From positions 1-62,025 of the forward strand of contig NZ_JANWTC010000015.1 of NCBI RefSeq assembly GCF_024919295.1: 62,025 bases of DNA, read 5' to 3'. The translations under genes and the position numbers were made by a program. Source of the stretch: Corynebacterium lemuris. Its GTDB lineage: Bacteria; Actinomycetota; Actinomycetes; Mycobacteriales; Mycobacteriaceae. Position 1 is the first letter of the stretch. Every line of letters starts with the position of its first letter. The notes under the pieces were generated by a model, which was not told the DNA's origin, did not search any database, and saw only the letters and a list, made by a program, of their open reading frames with translations. Below, in pieces: positions 34,519 through 43,927 of this stretch.

Positions 34519-35195
34519 ACCACCACCAGCCACACCGCGACCTGATGCACCGCCGCGGCGATGATCGTGGCGGTGTGGAAGTGCTCGTGGTAGCCGAAGA
34601 TCCGGGCGTTGCGTCCGGGCCAGCGGAAGCCGTAGATCAGGGCACCCAGCGAATAGATGATGCCGCCTGCGAACAGCAGCCAGACCACCGCGGGGCCGAC
34701 CCCGGACCACAGTTGCGGGACCAGGGGCACGATGAGCCAACCGAGCGTCAGGTACACCACCACCGCCAGCCAGCGCGGGTGATTGATCCACACGAGATTG
34801 AGCGCAATACCCAGGGCCGCTCCGGTCCATGCCGCCACCAGCATCCAGGTGGAGTGGCGCGGCTCCAGGGCAATGAGGCAGAAGGGGGTGTAGGTGGCGG
34901 CGATGAAGAAGGCGATGGTGGCGTGGTCGGCGCGCCGCCACCAGTCGACAGTGCGCCGGTCACGCCAGTTGCCCAGGTGGTAGGCCGCGGAAACCCCGAA
35001 CAGGACGACGACGGAGACCGCGTAGAGGGTGACCCCCAGGGCCTGCCACCAGACGATGCTCATCCAGGCGTAGGTGGCGAGCACCGAGCCCGCACTGACC
35101 GAGGCCAGGGCTGCGATGAAATGGAACCAACCGCGGGTGGTCGGTCGTGGGCCCCGGTCAAGGAGCGTCCTGGTGACCGTGATCGTCTCTGCCAC
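34515..35195 (-). CDS. hemolysin III / PAQR-family membrane protein
   Basis: The 226-aa protein has seven transmembrane segments and HlyIII/PAQR metal-site motifs: SAAYHLGNWRDRRTVDWWRR with the following DHATIAFFIAATYTP, and a C-terminal GYHEHFHTATIIAAAVHQ. The family binds Zn and may act as an amidase or ceramidase-like hydrolase or in membrane homeostasis. GTG start at 35195 behind AAAGGTGG. The promoter has a triple GCGTAGG motif. Confidence 0.9.
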   Translation of the reverse strand: MAETITVTRTLLDRGPRPTTRGWFHFIAALASVSAGSVLATYAWMSIVWWQALGVTLYAVSVVVLFGVSAAYHLGNWRDRRTVDWWRRADHATIAFFIAATYTPFCLIALEPRHSTWMLVAAWTGAALGIALNLVWINHPRWLAVVVYLTLGWLIVPLVPQLWSGVGPAVVWLLFAGGIIYSLGALIYGFRWPGRNARIFGYHEHFHTATIIAAAVHQVAVWLVVV

Positions 35196-35213
35196 TACTG
35201 AACCACCTTTCTC

Positions 35214-35256
35214 AGGCGTAGGTTACGGATGCGTAGGTAGGGGCCAGCCTACGCCT
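35214..35256. promoter_or_regulatory. triple GCGTAGG motif upstream of hemolysin III
   Basis: GCGTAGG occurs at 35216-35222 and 35231-35237 (direct) and inverted at 35248-35254. The outer copies form a 9-bp inverted repeat AGGCGTAGG/CCTACGCCT. It spans the expected promoter of the HlyIII gene and looks like an operator for an unidentified regulator. Confidence 0.5.
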
Positions 35257-35403
35257 GCCCGGCGGGATCCGGCAAGGGGCCCGGGCGGTGCGTGATCAGT
35301 GGTGCGTCCAGGAAGGGAGACATCCACCTCCTCTGCTGGTGAGATTTTCTTCAGTTATCGTTGAGTTTTGCTCCACCGCCCCCGAGACGAGACGGCCGCT
35401 TCG

Positions 35404-35571
35404 ATGAGCGCATATTCCCTGGACTTCCCGGCACCCTCCACGCTTGAGGCACAGGAGCTGCGCTTGACCACCTCCACCGGGGCAGGGCCCGGCGGTCCAC
35501 CCGTCTCCCCGCAGTTCTTCGCCGGGTTCCTCAACCACCCCGCCCAGGCGGACCGGGCCCTGTTGACGTGA
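35404..35571 (+). pseudogene. possible truncated SWIM zinc-finger protein remnant
   Basis: A 55-aa reading (MSAYSLDFPAPSTLEAQELR, ending GFLNHPAQADRALLT) resembles, from memory, the N-terminus of actinobacterial SWIM zinc-finger proteins, which are several hundred residues long. It stops at TGA (35569-35571). A second frame (35571-35897, ending EDGAH) continues directly after a TGATG overlap, but I cannot match it to anything. Weak SD. The whole 35260-35830 stretch looks like decayed coding DNA; no intact gene is supported. Confidence 0.4.
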
Positions 35572-35829
35572 TGAAGGTCCTGCGTCTGCTGGGGAAGCGG
35601 GCCACGGACGCACCGGAACCTGATGACCTGCTGCTGGCGGCAGCGGTGGCCTTCGGTCACCCCAGACCTGAGGTCGCCGGCCGGGTTGACGCGGTGGCGG
35701 GACCGACACAGGAGGAGTTGGCCACCGGGGCCGGCAGATGGTGGGCGGGGCACCTCATCTGGTGGATTCCCAGGGAATCCCACGCTCGCGACCGACACCG
35801 CGGCATCCGGGATGAACCTGGGCCGGGGC

Positions 35830-36153
35830 TCAGTCGGAGGCAGCACCGGTGGGATGCGGACATGCGGCACGCTCTGCCCGAGGACGGCGCTCATTGACGG
35901 CCGTGATCGTCGTGAGCAGGCACCCCACCAGCAAAAAGCCGGCAACCTGGTACTGGGTGGCCCAGTTGCCTCCACCGTCCCGAACGATGAGGAGAAAGCT
36001 GTATGCGACCACCGCCAGGCAGAAGATGATCAACCGGGCATGGGCGGAGAGGCGGAGACGGTCAGAGGAGAACCACGCCAGGATCCGGTTCAGCAGGACG
36101 AGGATCAGGGAGACGACCAGCCCCGCCACCGCTCCCGGCACCATGTACAGCAT
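35830..36153 (-). CDS. small integral membrane protein
   Basis: This 107-aa protein is not recognised. It has three predicted transmembrane helices (about residues 5-26, 39-56, 68-87; GAVAGLVVSLILVLLNRILA and YQVAGFLLVGCLLTTITAV) and a basic, Pro-rich C-terminal tail. A good GAGGAG site lies 8 bp before the ATG, which supports it as a gene. It lies downstream of purL, from which a terminator separates it. Confidence 0.65.
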   Translation of the reverse strand: MLYMVPGAVAGLVVSLILVLLNRILAWFSSDRLRLSAHARLIIFCLAVVAYSFLLIVRDGGGNWATQYQVAGFLLVGCLLTTITAVNERRPRAERAACPHPTGAASD

Positions 36154-36260
36154 GAAGTGGTCTCCTCAATCGATGATGTCCCGGAAACATACCGGCACCT
36201 GTCGCGGGCGATCCACGGAACCGGTGGTGCAGAATTCGGATCTGGACCGGACAATGACAC

Positions 36261-36290
36261 GGACCCGGGAGGAATGATCCTCCCGGGTCC
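36261..36290 (-). terminator. purL operon terminator
   Basis: GGACCCGGGAGGA (36261-36273) and TCCTCCCGGGTCC (36278-36290) form a perfect 13-bp stem with loop ATGA, 15 bp past purL. Confidence 0.85.
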
Positions 36291-36305
36291 GGTCAGTTGC
36301 AACTG

Positions 36306-38582
36306 CTAGTCGACGACCGCGTTCGAGCCCACGGCGTGGCCGAACAGCTCCGGCAGGGTGCCCTGCCAGGCTGCCTTCAGCTCGTCGAGGTCGACGGTGA
36401 CCTCACCGAAGTTCAGCTCGCGGGCCGAGGTGGTCTCGCCGATCTTCACGGCCGGCACACCCTTCTCGGCGGCGCGTGCCAGCACCGCGTCCACGCGGTC
36501 GGCGGTGGTGGCCACCACGGCGCGGGACGCGGACTCGGAGAACAGGGCCACGAACTCATCCTCGTGGACGCCGGAGAGGTCGAGGTTGATACCGCCCTGG
36601 GAGCGGAAGGCCATCTCGGCGACCGCCTGGGCCAGCCCACCCTCGGAGAGGTCGTGGGCGGCGGTCACGTCGGTGTTGCCGACGAAGAAGTCCGCGAGGC
36701 GCTCCTCGTTGGCCAGGTCGATCTTCGGGGGCAGGCCCTTGAGTCCGCCGCCGGAGATCTGCTGCCAGATGGAGCCGCCGAACTCGTCGGCGGTCTCACC
36801 CAGCAGGATGAGCACCTCGGTGCCCTCGACGGTGCCGAGGTCGTGGCCGATGGTGTCGTGGACGTCCTCGATGACACCCAGGACACCGACGACCGGGGTC
36901 GGCAGGATCGGGGTCTCACCGGTCTGGTTGTAGAAGGAGACGTTGCCGCCGGAGACCGGGATCTCCAGCTCCTTGGCGCCATCGGCCAGGCCGTGGACGG
37001 ACTCACGGAACTGCCACATCACATCCGGGTTCTCCGGGGAGCCGAAGTTGAGGCAGTTGGTCACGGCCACCGGCTTCGCGCCGGTGACGGCGACGTTGCG
37101 GTAGGCCTCGGCCAGTGCCAGGCGGGCACCGGTGCGCGGGTCCAGCTGGGTGTAGCGGCCGGAGGCGTCCGCGGAGACCGCGACACCCCGGTTGGTCTCC
37201 TCGTTGATGCGCAGGACACCGGCGTCGGAGTACTTGGCCTTGACGGTGTTGCCGCGCACGTACCGGTCGAACTGCTCGGTGATGAAGTCACGGGAGCACA
37301 GCGCCGGGGAGGAGACCATGTCGAACAGGGCCTGCTTCAGGTCGGCGGGACGCTCAACGGGCTCCTGCTGCTGCAGCTCGTCCTGCCACTCCGGGCGGGC
37401 GAAGGGGCGTTCGTAGACCGGGCCCTCATCGATGGTGGAGGCCGGGGCGTCGACCACGAGCTCGCCGTTGTGGTAGACGAGGTAGCGGTCCTTCTCGTCG
37501 ATGACCTCACCGATCTCGGCGACGGGCACCTCCCACCTGGCGCAGATCTCCTTGAACTTCTCCACGTTCTCCGGGCTCACGACCGCACACATGCGCTCCT
37601 GGGACTCGGAGGCGAGGATCTCCGCGGCGGTCATGTTCTCGGCGCGCAGCGGCACGGCGTCGAGGTTGACGCGCATGCCACCGTCACCGGCGGCGGCCAG
37701 CTCTGAGGTGGCGCAGGCCAGGCCGCCGCCACCGAGGTCCTGGATACCGACGACGACGCCGGCCTGGTACAGCTCGAGGCAGCACTCGATGAGGACCTTC
37801 TCGGCGAAGGGATCGCCCACCTGGACGGCCGGCAGCTTGCGCTCGGCGCCCTCCTCGAAGTTCGCGGAACCGAGGACGGAGACCCCGCCGATGCCGTCGA
37901 GGCCGGTGCGGGAACCGAAGAGCATGACCTTGTTGCCGGTGCCGGAGGCGAAGGCCAGCTTGAGGTCCTCCACCTTCAGGGTGCCCACACACAGGGCGTT
38001 GACCAGGGGGTTACCCAGGTAGGCCTCGTCGAAGACGGTCTCGCCGCCGATGTTGGGCAGGCCGAGGGAGTTTCCGTAGCCGCCGATGCCGGAGACCACG
38101 CCCGGCAGGACACGGCTGGTGTCGGCTGCGTCGGCGGGGCCGAAGCGCAGCTGGTCCATCACGGCGATCGGGCGGGCACCCATGGCCATGATGTCGCGGA
38201 CGATGCCGCCGATGCCGGTGGCCGCACCCTGGTAGGGCTCCACGAAGGAGGGGCTGTTGTGGGATTCGACGCGGAAGGTGACGGCGTCGCCGCCCCCGAT
38301 GTCGACCACGCCGGCGTTCTCGCCGATGCCGGCGAGGATCTTCTCCGCCATCTCAGGCGTGGTGGTCTGGCCGAAGTAGCGCAGGTGCACCTTGGAGGAC
38401 TTGTAGGAGCAGTGCTCCGACCACATCACGGAGTAGGCGGTCAGCTCGGCATCCGTGGGACGGCGGCCGAGGATCTCCCGGATCTTGGTGTATTCATCAT
38501 CCAGGAGACCCAGCTCAGCGTAGGGCTGCTCGAGCTCCGGGGTGGCCTTGGCGGCGTCGACGGTGTCGTTGTGGACAGTCAT
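36306..38582 (-). CDS. purL: phosphoribosylformylglycinamidine synthase subunit PurL
   Basis: The 758-aa small-type PurL makes FGAM from FGAR with ammonia from PurQ, in a complex with PurS. Motifs seen: [20 protein letters not shown], the ATP/Mg region [54 protein letters not shown] and [24 protein letters not shown] precedes the ATG. Last gene of purS-purQ-purL, 15 bp after purQ. Confidence 0.97.
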   Translation of the reverse strand: MTVHNDTVDAAKATPELEQPYAELGLLDDEYTKIREILGRRPTDAELTAYSVMWSEHCSYKSSKVHLRYFGQTTTPEMAEKILAGIGENAGVVDIGGGDAVTFRVESHNSPSFVEPYQGAATGIGGIVRDIMAMGARPIAVMDQLRFGPADAADTSRVLPGVVSGIGGYGNSLGLPNIGGETVFDEAYLGNPLVNALCVGTLKVEDLKLAFASGTGNKVMLFGSRTGLDGIGGVSVLGSANFEEGAERKLPAVQVGDPFAEKVLIECCLELYQAGVVVGIQDLGGGGLACATSELAAAGDGGMRVNLDAVPLRAENMTAAEILASESQERMCAVVSPENVEKFKEICARWEVPVAEIGEVIDEKDRYLVYHNGELVVDAPASTIDEGPVYERPFARPEWQDELQQQEPVERPADLKQALFDMVSSPALCSRDFITEQFDRYVRGNTVKAKYSDAGVLRINEETNRGVAVSADASGRYTQLDPRTGARLALAEAYRNVAVTGAKPVAVTNCLNFGSPENPDVMWQFRESVHGLADGAKELEIPVSGGNVSFYNQTGETPILPTPVVGVLGVIEDVHDTIGHDLGTVEGTEVLILLGETADEFGGSIWQQISGGGLKGLPPKIDLANEERLADFFVGNTDVTAAHDLSEGGLAQAVAEMAFRSQGGINLDLSGVHEDEFVALFSESASRAVVATTADRVDAVLARAAEKGVPAVKIGETTSARELNFGEVTVDLDELKAAWQGTLPELFGHAVGSNAVVD

Positions 38583-38597
38583 TGTGTGTTGCGCCTC

Positions 38598-39269
38598 CTA
38601 GGCTGCGATCGTGCCGATGGCGGACAGGAACATCCCCAGGCCGTCGGTGGACGGGCCGGTGAGGATCTCCACGGCGTGCTCCGGGTGCGGCATGAGGCCG
38701 ACGACACGGCCGGTCTCATTGGTGATGCCGGCGATGGCGTTGAGGGAACCGTTGTAGTTGTCGGTGTAGCGGAAGACCACGCGGCCCTCGCCCTCGAGCT
38801 GTTCGATGGTCTCCGGGGCGGCCTGGAAACGGCCTTCGCCGTGTTTGGCCGGCACGAGGATCTGCTGTCCGGCCTCGTAGTTCTTCGTCCACGCGGTGTC
38901 GTTGTTGACCACCTCGAGGTAGGTGTCGGTGCAGTGGAAGTGCAGCCCCTGGTTACGGGTCAGCGCACCGGGCAGCAGACGGGCCTCCGTCAGCACCTGG
39001 AAGCCGTTGCAGATGCCCAGGACGGGCATGCCCTTGCCTGCGGCGTCGACGACCGCGCGCATCACCGGGGCGATGGCGGAGATGGCGCCGGAACGCAGGT
39101 AGTCCCCGTAGGAGAAACCACCGGGAACGACGACCGCGTCGACGCCCCTGAGGTCTTCATCGGCGTGCCAGAGGTTGACCACCTCGGCACCGGCGATGCG
39201 CACCGCGCGGGCGGCGTCAACATCGTCGAGGGTGCCGGGGAAGGTGATGACACCGATCTTCGCGGTCAC
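38598..39269 (-). CDS. purQ: phosphoribosylformylglycinamidine synthase subunit PurQ
   Basis: This 223-aa class I glutamine amidotransferase feeds ammonia to PurL. It has the oxyanion region [17 protein letters not shown], nucleophile Cys in [11 protein letters not shown], and the His/Glu pair in [11 protein letters not shown] start overlaps the purS stop by 4 bp (GTGA), so translation is coupled. Confidence 0.97.
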   Translation of the reverse strand: MTAKIGVITFPGTLDDVDAARAVRIAGAEVVNLWHADEDLRGVDAVVVPGGFSYGDYLRSGAISAIAPVMRAVVDAAGKGMPVLGICNGFQVLTEARLLPGALTRNQGLHFHCTDTYLEVVNNDTAWTKNYEAGQQILVPAKHGEGRFQAAPETIEQLEGEGRVVFRYTDNYNGSLNAIAGITNETGRVVGLMPHPEHAVEILTGPSTDGLGMFLSAIGTIAA

Positions 39270-39511
39270 TTGGCGACCTCCACGCCCACAACCTCGAAGT
39301 CCTCGATCACGGTGTTGGCGAGCAGCGTCTCCGCGACCTTCTCGAGGTCGGCGGTGGAGACGGAGTCGTCCACCTCCAGCTCGAAACGCTTGCCCTGACG
39401 TACGTCGCTGACCCCGGTGACGCCGATGCGTCCCAGCGCACGGTGGACGGCCTGTCCCTGGGGATCCAGGATCTCCGCCTTCGGCATGACATTCACAACA
39501 ACACGGGCCAC
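39266..39511 (-). CDS. purS: phosphoribosylformylglycinamidine synthase subunit PurS
   Basis: The 81-aa PurS bridges PurL and PurQ in the FGAM synthase complex. It shows the family pattern [20 protein letters not shown] and [11 protein letters not shown]. First gene of the operon, with TAGAAT about 40 bp upstream. Confidence 0.96.
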   Translation of the reverse strand: MARVVVNVMPKAEILDPQGQAVHRALGRIGVTGVSDVRQGKRFELEVDDSVSTADLEKVAETLLANTVIEDFEVVGVEVAK

Positions 39512-39548
39512 AGTTTTCCCTTATCTTCGCCGTAATTGGTCGGTCTTC

Positions 39549-39554
39549 ATTCTA
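39549..39554 (-). promoter_or_regulatory. -10 element of the purSQL promoter
   Basis: TAGAAT on the minus strand, 38 bp before the purS start, fits the corynebacterial -10. No clear -35 was found. No PurR-like box was recognised. Confidence 0.45.
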
Positions 39555-39610
39555 GCCTGCTACACCAAACCGGAATACTTCGCACGATCTGGCCGGTGGA
39601 TGAGGTGCTG

Positions 39611-40105
39611 TCAGCGGGGCAGGTTGGCCTCGATGAGGGAGACCACCTCCGGATCCTGCGGTTCGGTCCGTGGCCGGATACGGGCGATGACCTCACCGTC
39701 GGGCGCGATGAGGAATTTCTCGAAGTTCCACTGCACATCCCCCGCCTCCCCGGCCGCATCCGCCACCTGCGTGAGCTGGCGGTAGAGCGGGTGCGCTCCC
39801 CCGCCGTTGACCTCCAGGCGGGACAGCAGAGGGAAGCTGACGCCGTAGTTCAGGGAGCAGAAGGAGGAGATCTCCTCATCGGTGCCCGGCTCCTGGCCGC
39901 CGAACTGGTTGCAGGGCGCACCGATGATGGTCAGGCCACGGTCGCCGTAGTCCCCGGCGAGCTGCTGGAGGCCGGCGTACTGCGGGGTCAGACCACACTC
40001 GGAGGCGGTGTTGACCAGCAGGATGAGGTCGCCCCCGGCGATCTCGCTGAGGGTCGAGGAGGTGGAGTCGTTGAGGGTCACGGGAGTGCTGAGAAGCGTC
40101 GTCAT
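39611..40105 (-). CDS. glutathione-peroxidase-family thiol peroxidase
   Basis: The 164-aa GPx-fold enzyme has peroxidatic C37 (VNTASECGLTPQY), the conserved GAPCNQFGGQEPG (C65, Gln) and WNFEKFLI; C83 is a likely resolving Cys. Corynebacteria lack glutathione, and the homologue Mpx in C. glutamicum uses mycoredoxin/mycothiol or thioredoxin to reduce peroxides. The mycothiol gene mshD is also in this window. It follows purS-divergent DNA; TCGCCG-rich spacer, no terminator seen. Confidence 0.92.
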   Translation of the reverse strand: MTTLLSTPVTLNDSTSSTLSEIAGGDLILLVNTASECGLTPQYAGLQQLAGDYGDRGLTIIGAPCNQFGGQEPGTDEEISSFCSLNYGVSFPLLSRLEVNGGGAHPLYRQLTQVADAAGEAGDVQWNFEKFLIAPDGEVIARIRPRTEPQDPEVVSLIEANLPR

Positions 40106-40121
40106 GCCCCCAGACTACGGC

Positions 40122-40799
40122 TCAGATCATGACGCGGTAGTCGCCCGGACCCGCGCCCGCTCCGATGGCGGCGACGGCGGCCCGCAGGAAGTCCGAGGAG
40201 ACCTTCCGGTCCTCCAGATTGCGCCCCGAAACAGACAGGCGGATGGTGTTGCCGCGGGCGGCACCGCGTTCAGCGGCCCGGATGACGTTGCGCCGCCACC
40301 ACTTGGCCGCACCGAAACCCTCGCCGACGGAGAGGTTGCGGCACTGCTGGAAGGAACCGTCGTTGAGGTTGTGCACGCCGCGGGTGCTGGCGGCGAGGGC
40401 GAAGTCGAATTCCGGAAGCACCTCGAGGGTGCCCGGCGACATCCGCCACCGCGGTGGGGCGAAGATGTCCATCTCGAAACCGATCCTGCGCATCTGCCGG
40501 GTCGCACCCGCCAGACGCAACCGGGCCTCGTGGGCGTCCAGGTTGGCGAATTCGGCGCGCCGGCCCTGCACCGCCTGGTCGAAGCCGTTGAGGATGAGCA
40601 CCCGGCCCGCCTCCTGCTGGGCGAGCAGCCAGTCCCGGGTGCGGTGGTCCCGGGCGAGGTGCCAGTTGCCGTCGATGTGCGGGGCGACGAGCAGGGACAC
40701 GGGGATGCCCTCCGCGTCGAGCGACTTCACCATGCCCGCCACCGCTCCCCTGGTGTCGGAGAAAATACTGGAGACTGAAACCAGGAGACGGCCACGCAT
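40122..40799 (-). CDS. DUF2334 (polysaccharide-deacetylase-like) protein
   Basis: The 225-aa protein starts MRGRLLVSVSSIFSDTRGAV and matches the DUF2334 fold related to carbohydrate esterase 4 (VSLLVAPHIDGNWHLARDHR, DWLLAQQEAGRVLILNGFDQ, EMDIFAPPRWRMSPGTLEVL). D/H ligands are partly preserved. Substrate unknown. It follows ptrB by 8 bp. GATAAT, which includes the ptrB stop, lies about 7 nt before its ATG, so it may also have a leaderless promoter. Confidence 0.8.
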   Translation of the reverse strand: MRGRLLVSVSSIFSDTRGAVAGMVKSLDAEGIPVSLLVAPHIDGNWHLARDHRTRDWLLAQQEAGRVLILNGFDQAVQGRRAEFANLDAHEARLRLAGATRQMRRIGFEMDIFAPPRWRMSPGTLEVLPEFDFALAASTRGVHNLNDGSFQQCRNLSVGEGFGAAKWWRRNVIRAAERGAARGNTIRLSVSGRNLEDRKVSSDFLRAAVAAIGAGAGPGDYRVMI

Positions 40800-40807
40800 A
40801 AGGGGAA

Positions 40808-42967
40808 TTATCGCACGGCCCGCTCGCTCTGTCGCGGCGGAACGTCCACCGCCCCCGCCGTCCACAGGGTCCACGCGTACTCGAAGGCGGTCTGGCGCCA
40901 GCGCGCGTAACGGCCGGAGACACCTCCGTGTCCGGCGGACATCTCCGTCTTGAGCAGGAACTGCCCCCCGGTGGCGGTCTCGCGCAGCTTCGCGATCCAC
41001 TTCGCCGGTTCCACATAGAGCACACGCGTGTCGTTGAGGGAGGTGATGGCGAGGATGTCCGGGTAGTTCACCGCCGCAACATTCTCGTAGGGGGCGTAGG
41101 AGGCCATGTAGTCGTAGACCGCCGGATCGTGGAAGGGGTCCCCCCATTCGTCCCATTCGGTGACGGTCAGCGGCAGCTCCGGTTTGAGCATGGAGGTCAG
41201 CGGATCCACGAAAGGCACGATGGCCTGGATCCCGGCGAAACGGTCGGGGGCCATGTTGGCGATCGCGCCCATGAGCATGCCACCGGCGGAACCCCCTTCG
41301 GCCACCATCCGGTCCGGGGCGGTCAACCCGCGGGAGATCAGCTCATCGGCGACGGCGATGAAGTCGGTGAAGGTGTTCTTCTTCTGCAGCAGCTTGCCGT
41401 TGTCGTACCAGGCACGCCCCATCTCCCCGCCACCACGGACATGCGCCACAGCAAAGATCATGCCGCGGTCCATCACGGAGAGCCGGGCGATGGAGAAACC
41501 CGGATCGATGCTGGACTCGTAGGAACCGTAGGCGTAGAGCACCGTCGGATTCGGCCTGCTGAGGTCCAGGTCGGCGCGGTGCACCACGGAGACCGGGATC
41601 TTCTCCCCGTCCTCGGCCGTGGCCCACAGGCGGTGGGCGGTGTAGTCCTCACGGTGGTAGCCGCCGAGCACCTCCTGCTCCTTGAGCAGGGTGAACTCCC
41701 CGGAGGTGATGCGGTAGTCGTAGAGGCGCGCGGGGGTGGTGAAGGAACCGTAGGAGATGCGGATGACGGGGGCGTCCCATTCCGGGTTGCCCAGGGAGCC
41801 AGCGGTGTAGAGCTCCTCATCGAAGTCGAGTTCCCGGAAGGTGCCGTAGCAGCCGGCCTGGGGCAGCTCCATGACGGCGAGGCGGCCGATGGCGCCGCGG
41901 CGGTAGGAGGCGACGATGTGGCCCTGGAAGGTGTCCACGCCTTCGATGCGGGTCTCCGGGTCATGCGGGATGAGCTCCTCGAGCTCCCGCAACGGCGGCA
42001 GCTCGGCGACGGGGCATTCCCCTACGGCGAAGTTGGGGCCGGTGGCGTTGTGGGTGATGATCCACCGGTCTTCCCCGCCGTCGAGTCCGGGGACGGCGGC
42101 GTGGTCGACGGAGTACTCGACGTTCTTCTCCCGCGGCCACAGGACCTCGAACTCACCCTCGGGGTTGTCCATCGGCAGGACGCGGGTCTCGGAGGTGATC
42201 TTGGACGCGGCCTCGATGATCAGGTACTTCTCGCTGCGGGTGGAGCCGACGCCGGTGAAGAACTGCTCGTCGTCCTCGCGGAAGACGCAGACGTCCTCGG
42301 CCGGGTCGGTGCCGATGCGGTGGCGCCACACGGTGTCGGGGCGCCAGGCCTCGTCGACACGCTGGTAGAACAGGTGCTCCTCCCCCGCCCAGGTCGCGCC
42401 GTAGTAGACGTTCTCCAGGACATCGGGCAGCAGTTCTCCGGTCTGCAGGTCCTTGACCTGGAGGGTGAAACGTTCGTCGCCGGTGGTGTCCACGGAATAG
42501 GCGAGGAAACGGCCTGAGGTGGTCACCGAGGAGGCGCCGAGGGAGAAGAATTCGTGGCCCTCGGCCAGTGCGTTGAGGTCGAGGATGATCTGCTCGCCCT
42601 CGGGGCGGCCCTCCTCGGGGATGACGGGCGGGGTCCACGGGTCATGGGCAGCGTCGACGGGGATGCGGCAGGAGTAGCCGTAGTCCTTGCCCTCCTCGGT
42701 TCGCCCGTAGTACCACCAGTCGCCGGCCCGCTGGGGGACGGACATGTCCGTCTCCTTGATGCGGGATTTGATCTCGGTGTAGATCTCCTCGGTGAGATCC
42801 CCGATGCCGGCGGTCTGCTGCTTGGTGTACGCGTTCTCCGCCTCGAGGTGGGCGATGGTTGCCGGGGAGTCCTTGTCCCGCATCCACTCGTAGTCGTCGA
42901 GGAAGGTGCGGCCGTGGAATTCACGGACGACCGGGTGGCGCGGGGCGATCGGGGGCTGCAGAGTCAT
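40808..42967 (-). CDS. ptrB: oligopeptidase B (prolyl oligopeptidase family)
   Basis: This cytoplasmic S9A serine peptidase cleaves short peptides after basic residues. The 719-aa protein has the N-terminal beta-propeller (FLDDYEWMRDKDSPATIAHL) and the catalytic domain with GGGEMGRAWYDNGKLLQKKN, nucleophile in VAEGGSAGGMLMGAI, Asp in LNDTRVLYVEPAKW and His in SAGHGG. A GTG at 42985 would add six residues. It begins just after purC, whose transcript it probably shares. Confidence 0.94.
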   Translation of the reverse strand: MTLQPPIAPRHPVVREFHGRTFLDDYEWMRDKDSPATIAHLEAENAYTKQQTAGIGDLTEEIYTEIKSRIKETDMSVPQRAGDWWYYGRTEEGKDYGYSCRIPVDAAHDPWTPPVIPEEGRPEGEQIILDLNALAEGHEFFSLGASSVTTSGRFLAYSVDTTGDERFTLQVKDLQTGELLPDVLENVYYGATWAGEEHLFYQRVDEAWRPDTVWRHRIGTDPAEDVCVFREDDEQFFTGVGSTRSEKYLIIEAASKITSETRVLPMDNPEGEFEVLWPREKNVEYSVDHAAVPGLDGGEDRWIITHNATGPNFAVGECPVAELPPLRELEELIPHDPETRIEGVDTFQGHIVASYRRGAIGRLAVMELPQAGCYGTFRELDFDEELYTAGSLGNPEWDAPVIRISYGSFTTPARLYDYRITSGEFTLLKEQEVLGGYHREDYTAHRLWATAEDGEKIPVSVVHRADLDLSRPNPTVLYAYGSYESSIDPGFSIARLSVMDRGMIFAVAHVRGGGEMGRAWYDNGKLLQKKNTFTDFIAVADELISRGLTAPDRMVAEGGSAGGMLMGAIANMAPDRFAGIQAIVPFVDPLTSMLKPELPLTVTEWDEWGDPFHDPAVYDYMASYAPYENVAAVNYPDILAITSLNDTRVLYVEPAKWIAKLRETATGGQFLLKTEMSAGHGGVSGRYARWRQTAFEYAWTLWTAGAVDVPPRQSERAVR

Positions 42968-42988
42968 GGCCCCGATCGTAGTCACCGG

Positions 42989-43882
42989 CTAAACGCAGTC
43001 CCCGACCCAGGTGGCGAACTTCCTGCCCGAAAGCCGCTCATAGGCCTCGATGTAGCGCTCGCGCGTGGCCTCCACCACGGAACCGGGCAGGACCGGCGGC
43101 GGGGTGGTGCCGTTGCTGTCCCAGCCGGATTTCGGGGAGGTGAGCCAGTTGCGCACGTACTGCTTGTCGAAGCTGGGCTGGACCTTCCCCTCCTCGTAGC
43201 TGTCGGCGGGCCAGTAGCGGGAGGAATCGGGGGTCAGCACCTCGTCGGCGAGCACCAGTGTCCCGTTCTCGTCGAGGCCGAACTCGAATTTGGTGTCGGC
43301 CAGGATGATGCCCCGGGACTCGGCGAGTGCGGCGGCCTCGGAGTAGATCCGCAGGGTGGCCTCGCGCAGCTCGTTGGCCCGGTCCTCACCGAGCTTTGCG
43401 ACGACCGCCTCAAAGCTCACGTTCTCATCGTGGTCACCGAGTTCCGCCTTGGTGGCGGGGGTGAAGATCGGCTCGGGCAGCTTCGAGGACTCGACCAGGC
43501 CCTCCGGCAGGCGGATACCGCAGACGGTGCCGTCGGCCTGGTACTCCTTCAGCCCGGAGCCGGTGAGGTAGCCGCGTGCCACGCACTCGAAGGGCAGCAT
43601 CCGCAGCTTCTTCACGATCAGGGCGCGGCCCAGCACCTCCTCCGGGATCCGGGGGTCATCCGCCGGTCCCGCAAGGTGGTTGGGGAAGTCGATGGCGTTG
43701 AAGAAGAACACGCTCATCGCGGTGAGCACCCGGCCCTTGTCCGGGATCTCCGGATCGAGGCTGTGGTCGTAGGCGGAGATGCGGTCGGAGACCACCATCA
43801 GCAGGGTGTGGTCATCCACTTCATAGATCTCACGCACCTTGCCCGCGGAGATGTGGTTGTATTCGGACAGCTCAGGACGCAT
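42989..43882 (-). CDS. purC: SAICAR synthetase
   Basis: PurC joins CAIR and aspartate. The 297-aa protein has [70 protein letters not shown] and [17 protein letters not shown], all SAICAR-synthetase motifs. It lies 45 bp downstream of purB and is followed by ptrB. TACACT 8 nt before the ATG suggests an additional leaderless promoter. Confidence 0.97.
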   Translation of the reverse strand: MRPELSEYNHISAGKVREIYEVDDHTLLMVVSDRISAYDHSLDPEIPDKGRVLTAMSVFFFNAIDFPNHLAGPADDPRIPEEVLGRALIVKKLRMLPFECVARGYLTGSGLKEYQADGTVCGIRLPEGLVESSKLPEPIFTPATKAELGDHDENVSFEAVVAKLGEDRANELREATLRIYSEAAALAESRGIILADTKFEFGLDENGTLVLADEVLTPDSSRYWPADSYEEGKVQPSFDKQYVRNWLTSPKSGWDSNGTTPPPVLPGSVVEATRERYIEAYERLSGRKFATWVGDCV

Positions 43883-43890
43883 GATCTGAA

Positions 43891-43896
43891 AGTGTA
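43891..43896 (-). promoter_or_regulatory. leaderless -10 before purC
   Basis: TACACT on the minus strand ends 8 nt before the purC ATG; there is no SD between. It would allow purC expression apart from purB. Confidence 0.45.
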
Positions 43897-43927
43897 GACC
43901 CGCCGGTGGTGGTTGGGAAATAGGGAA

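Noticed and set aside
35355..35975. 206-codon minus-strand frame in the decayed region
   Set aside because: Arg/Pro/Ser-rich, no ribosome site, no recognisable motif, and it overlaps the better-supported small membrane gene.
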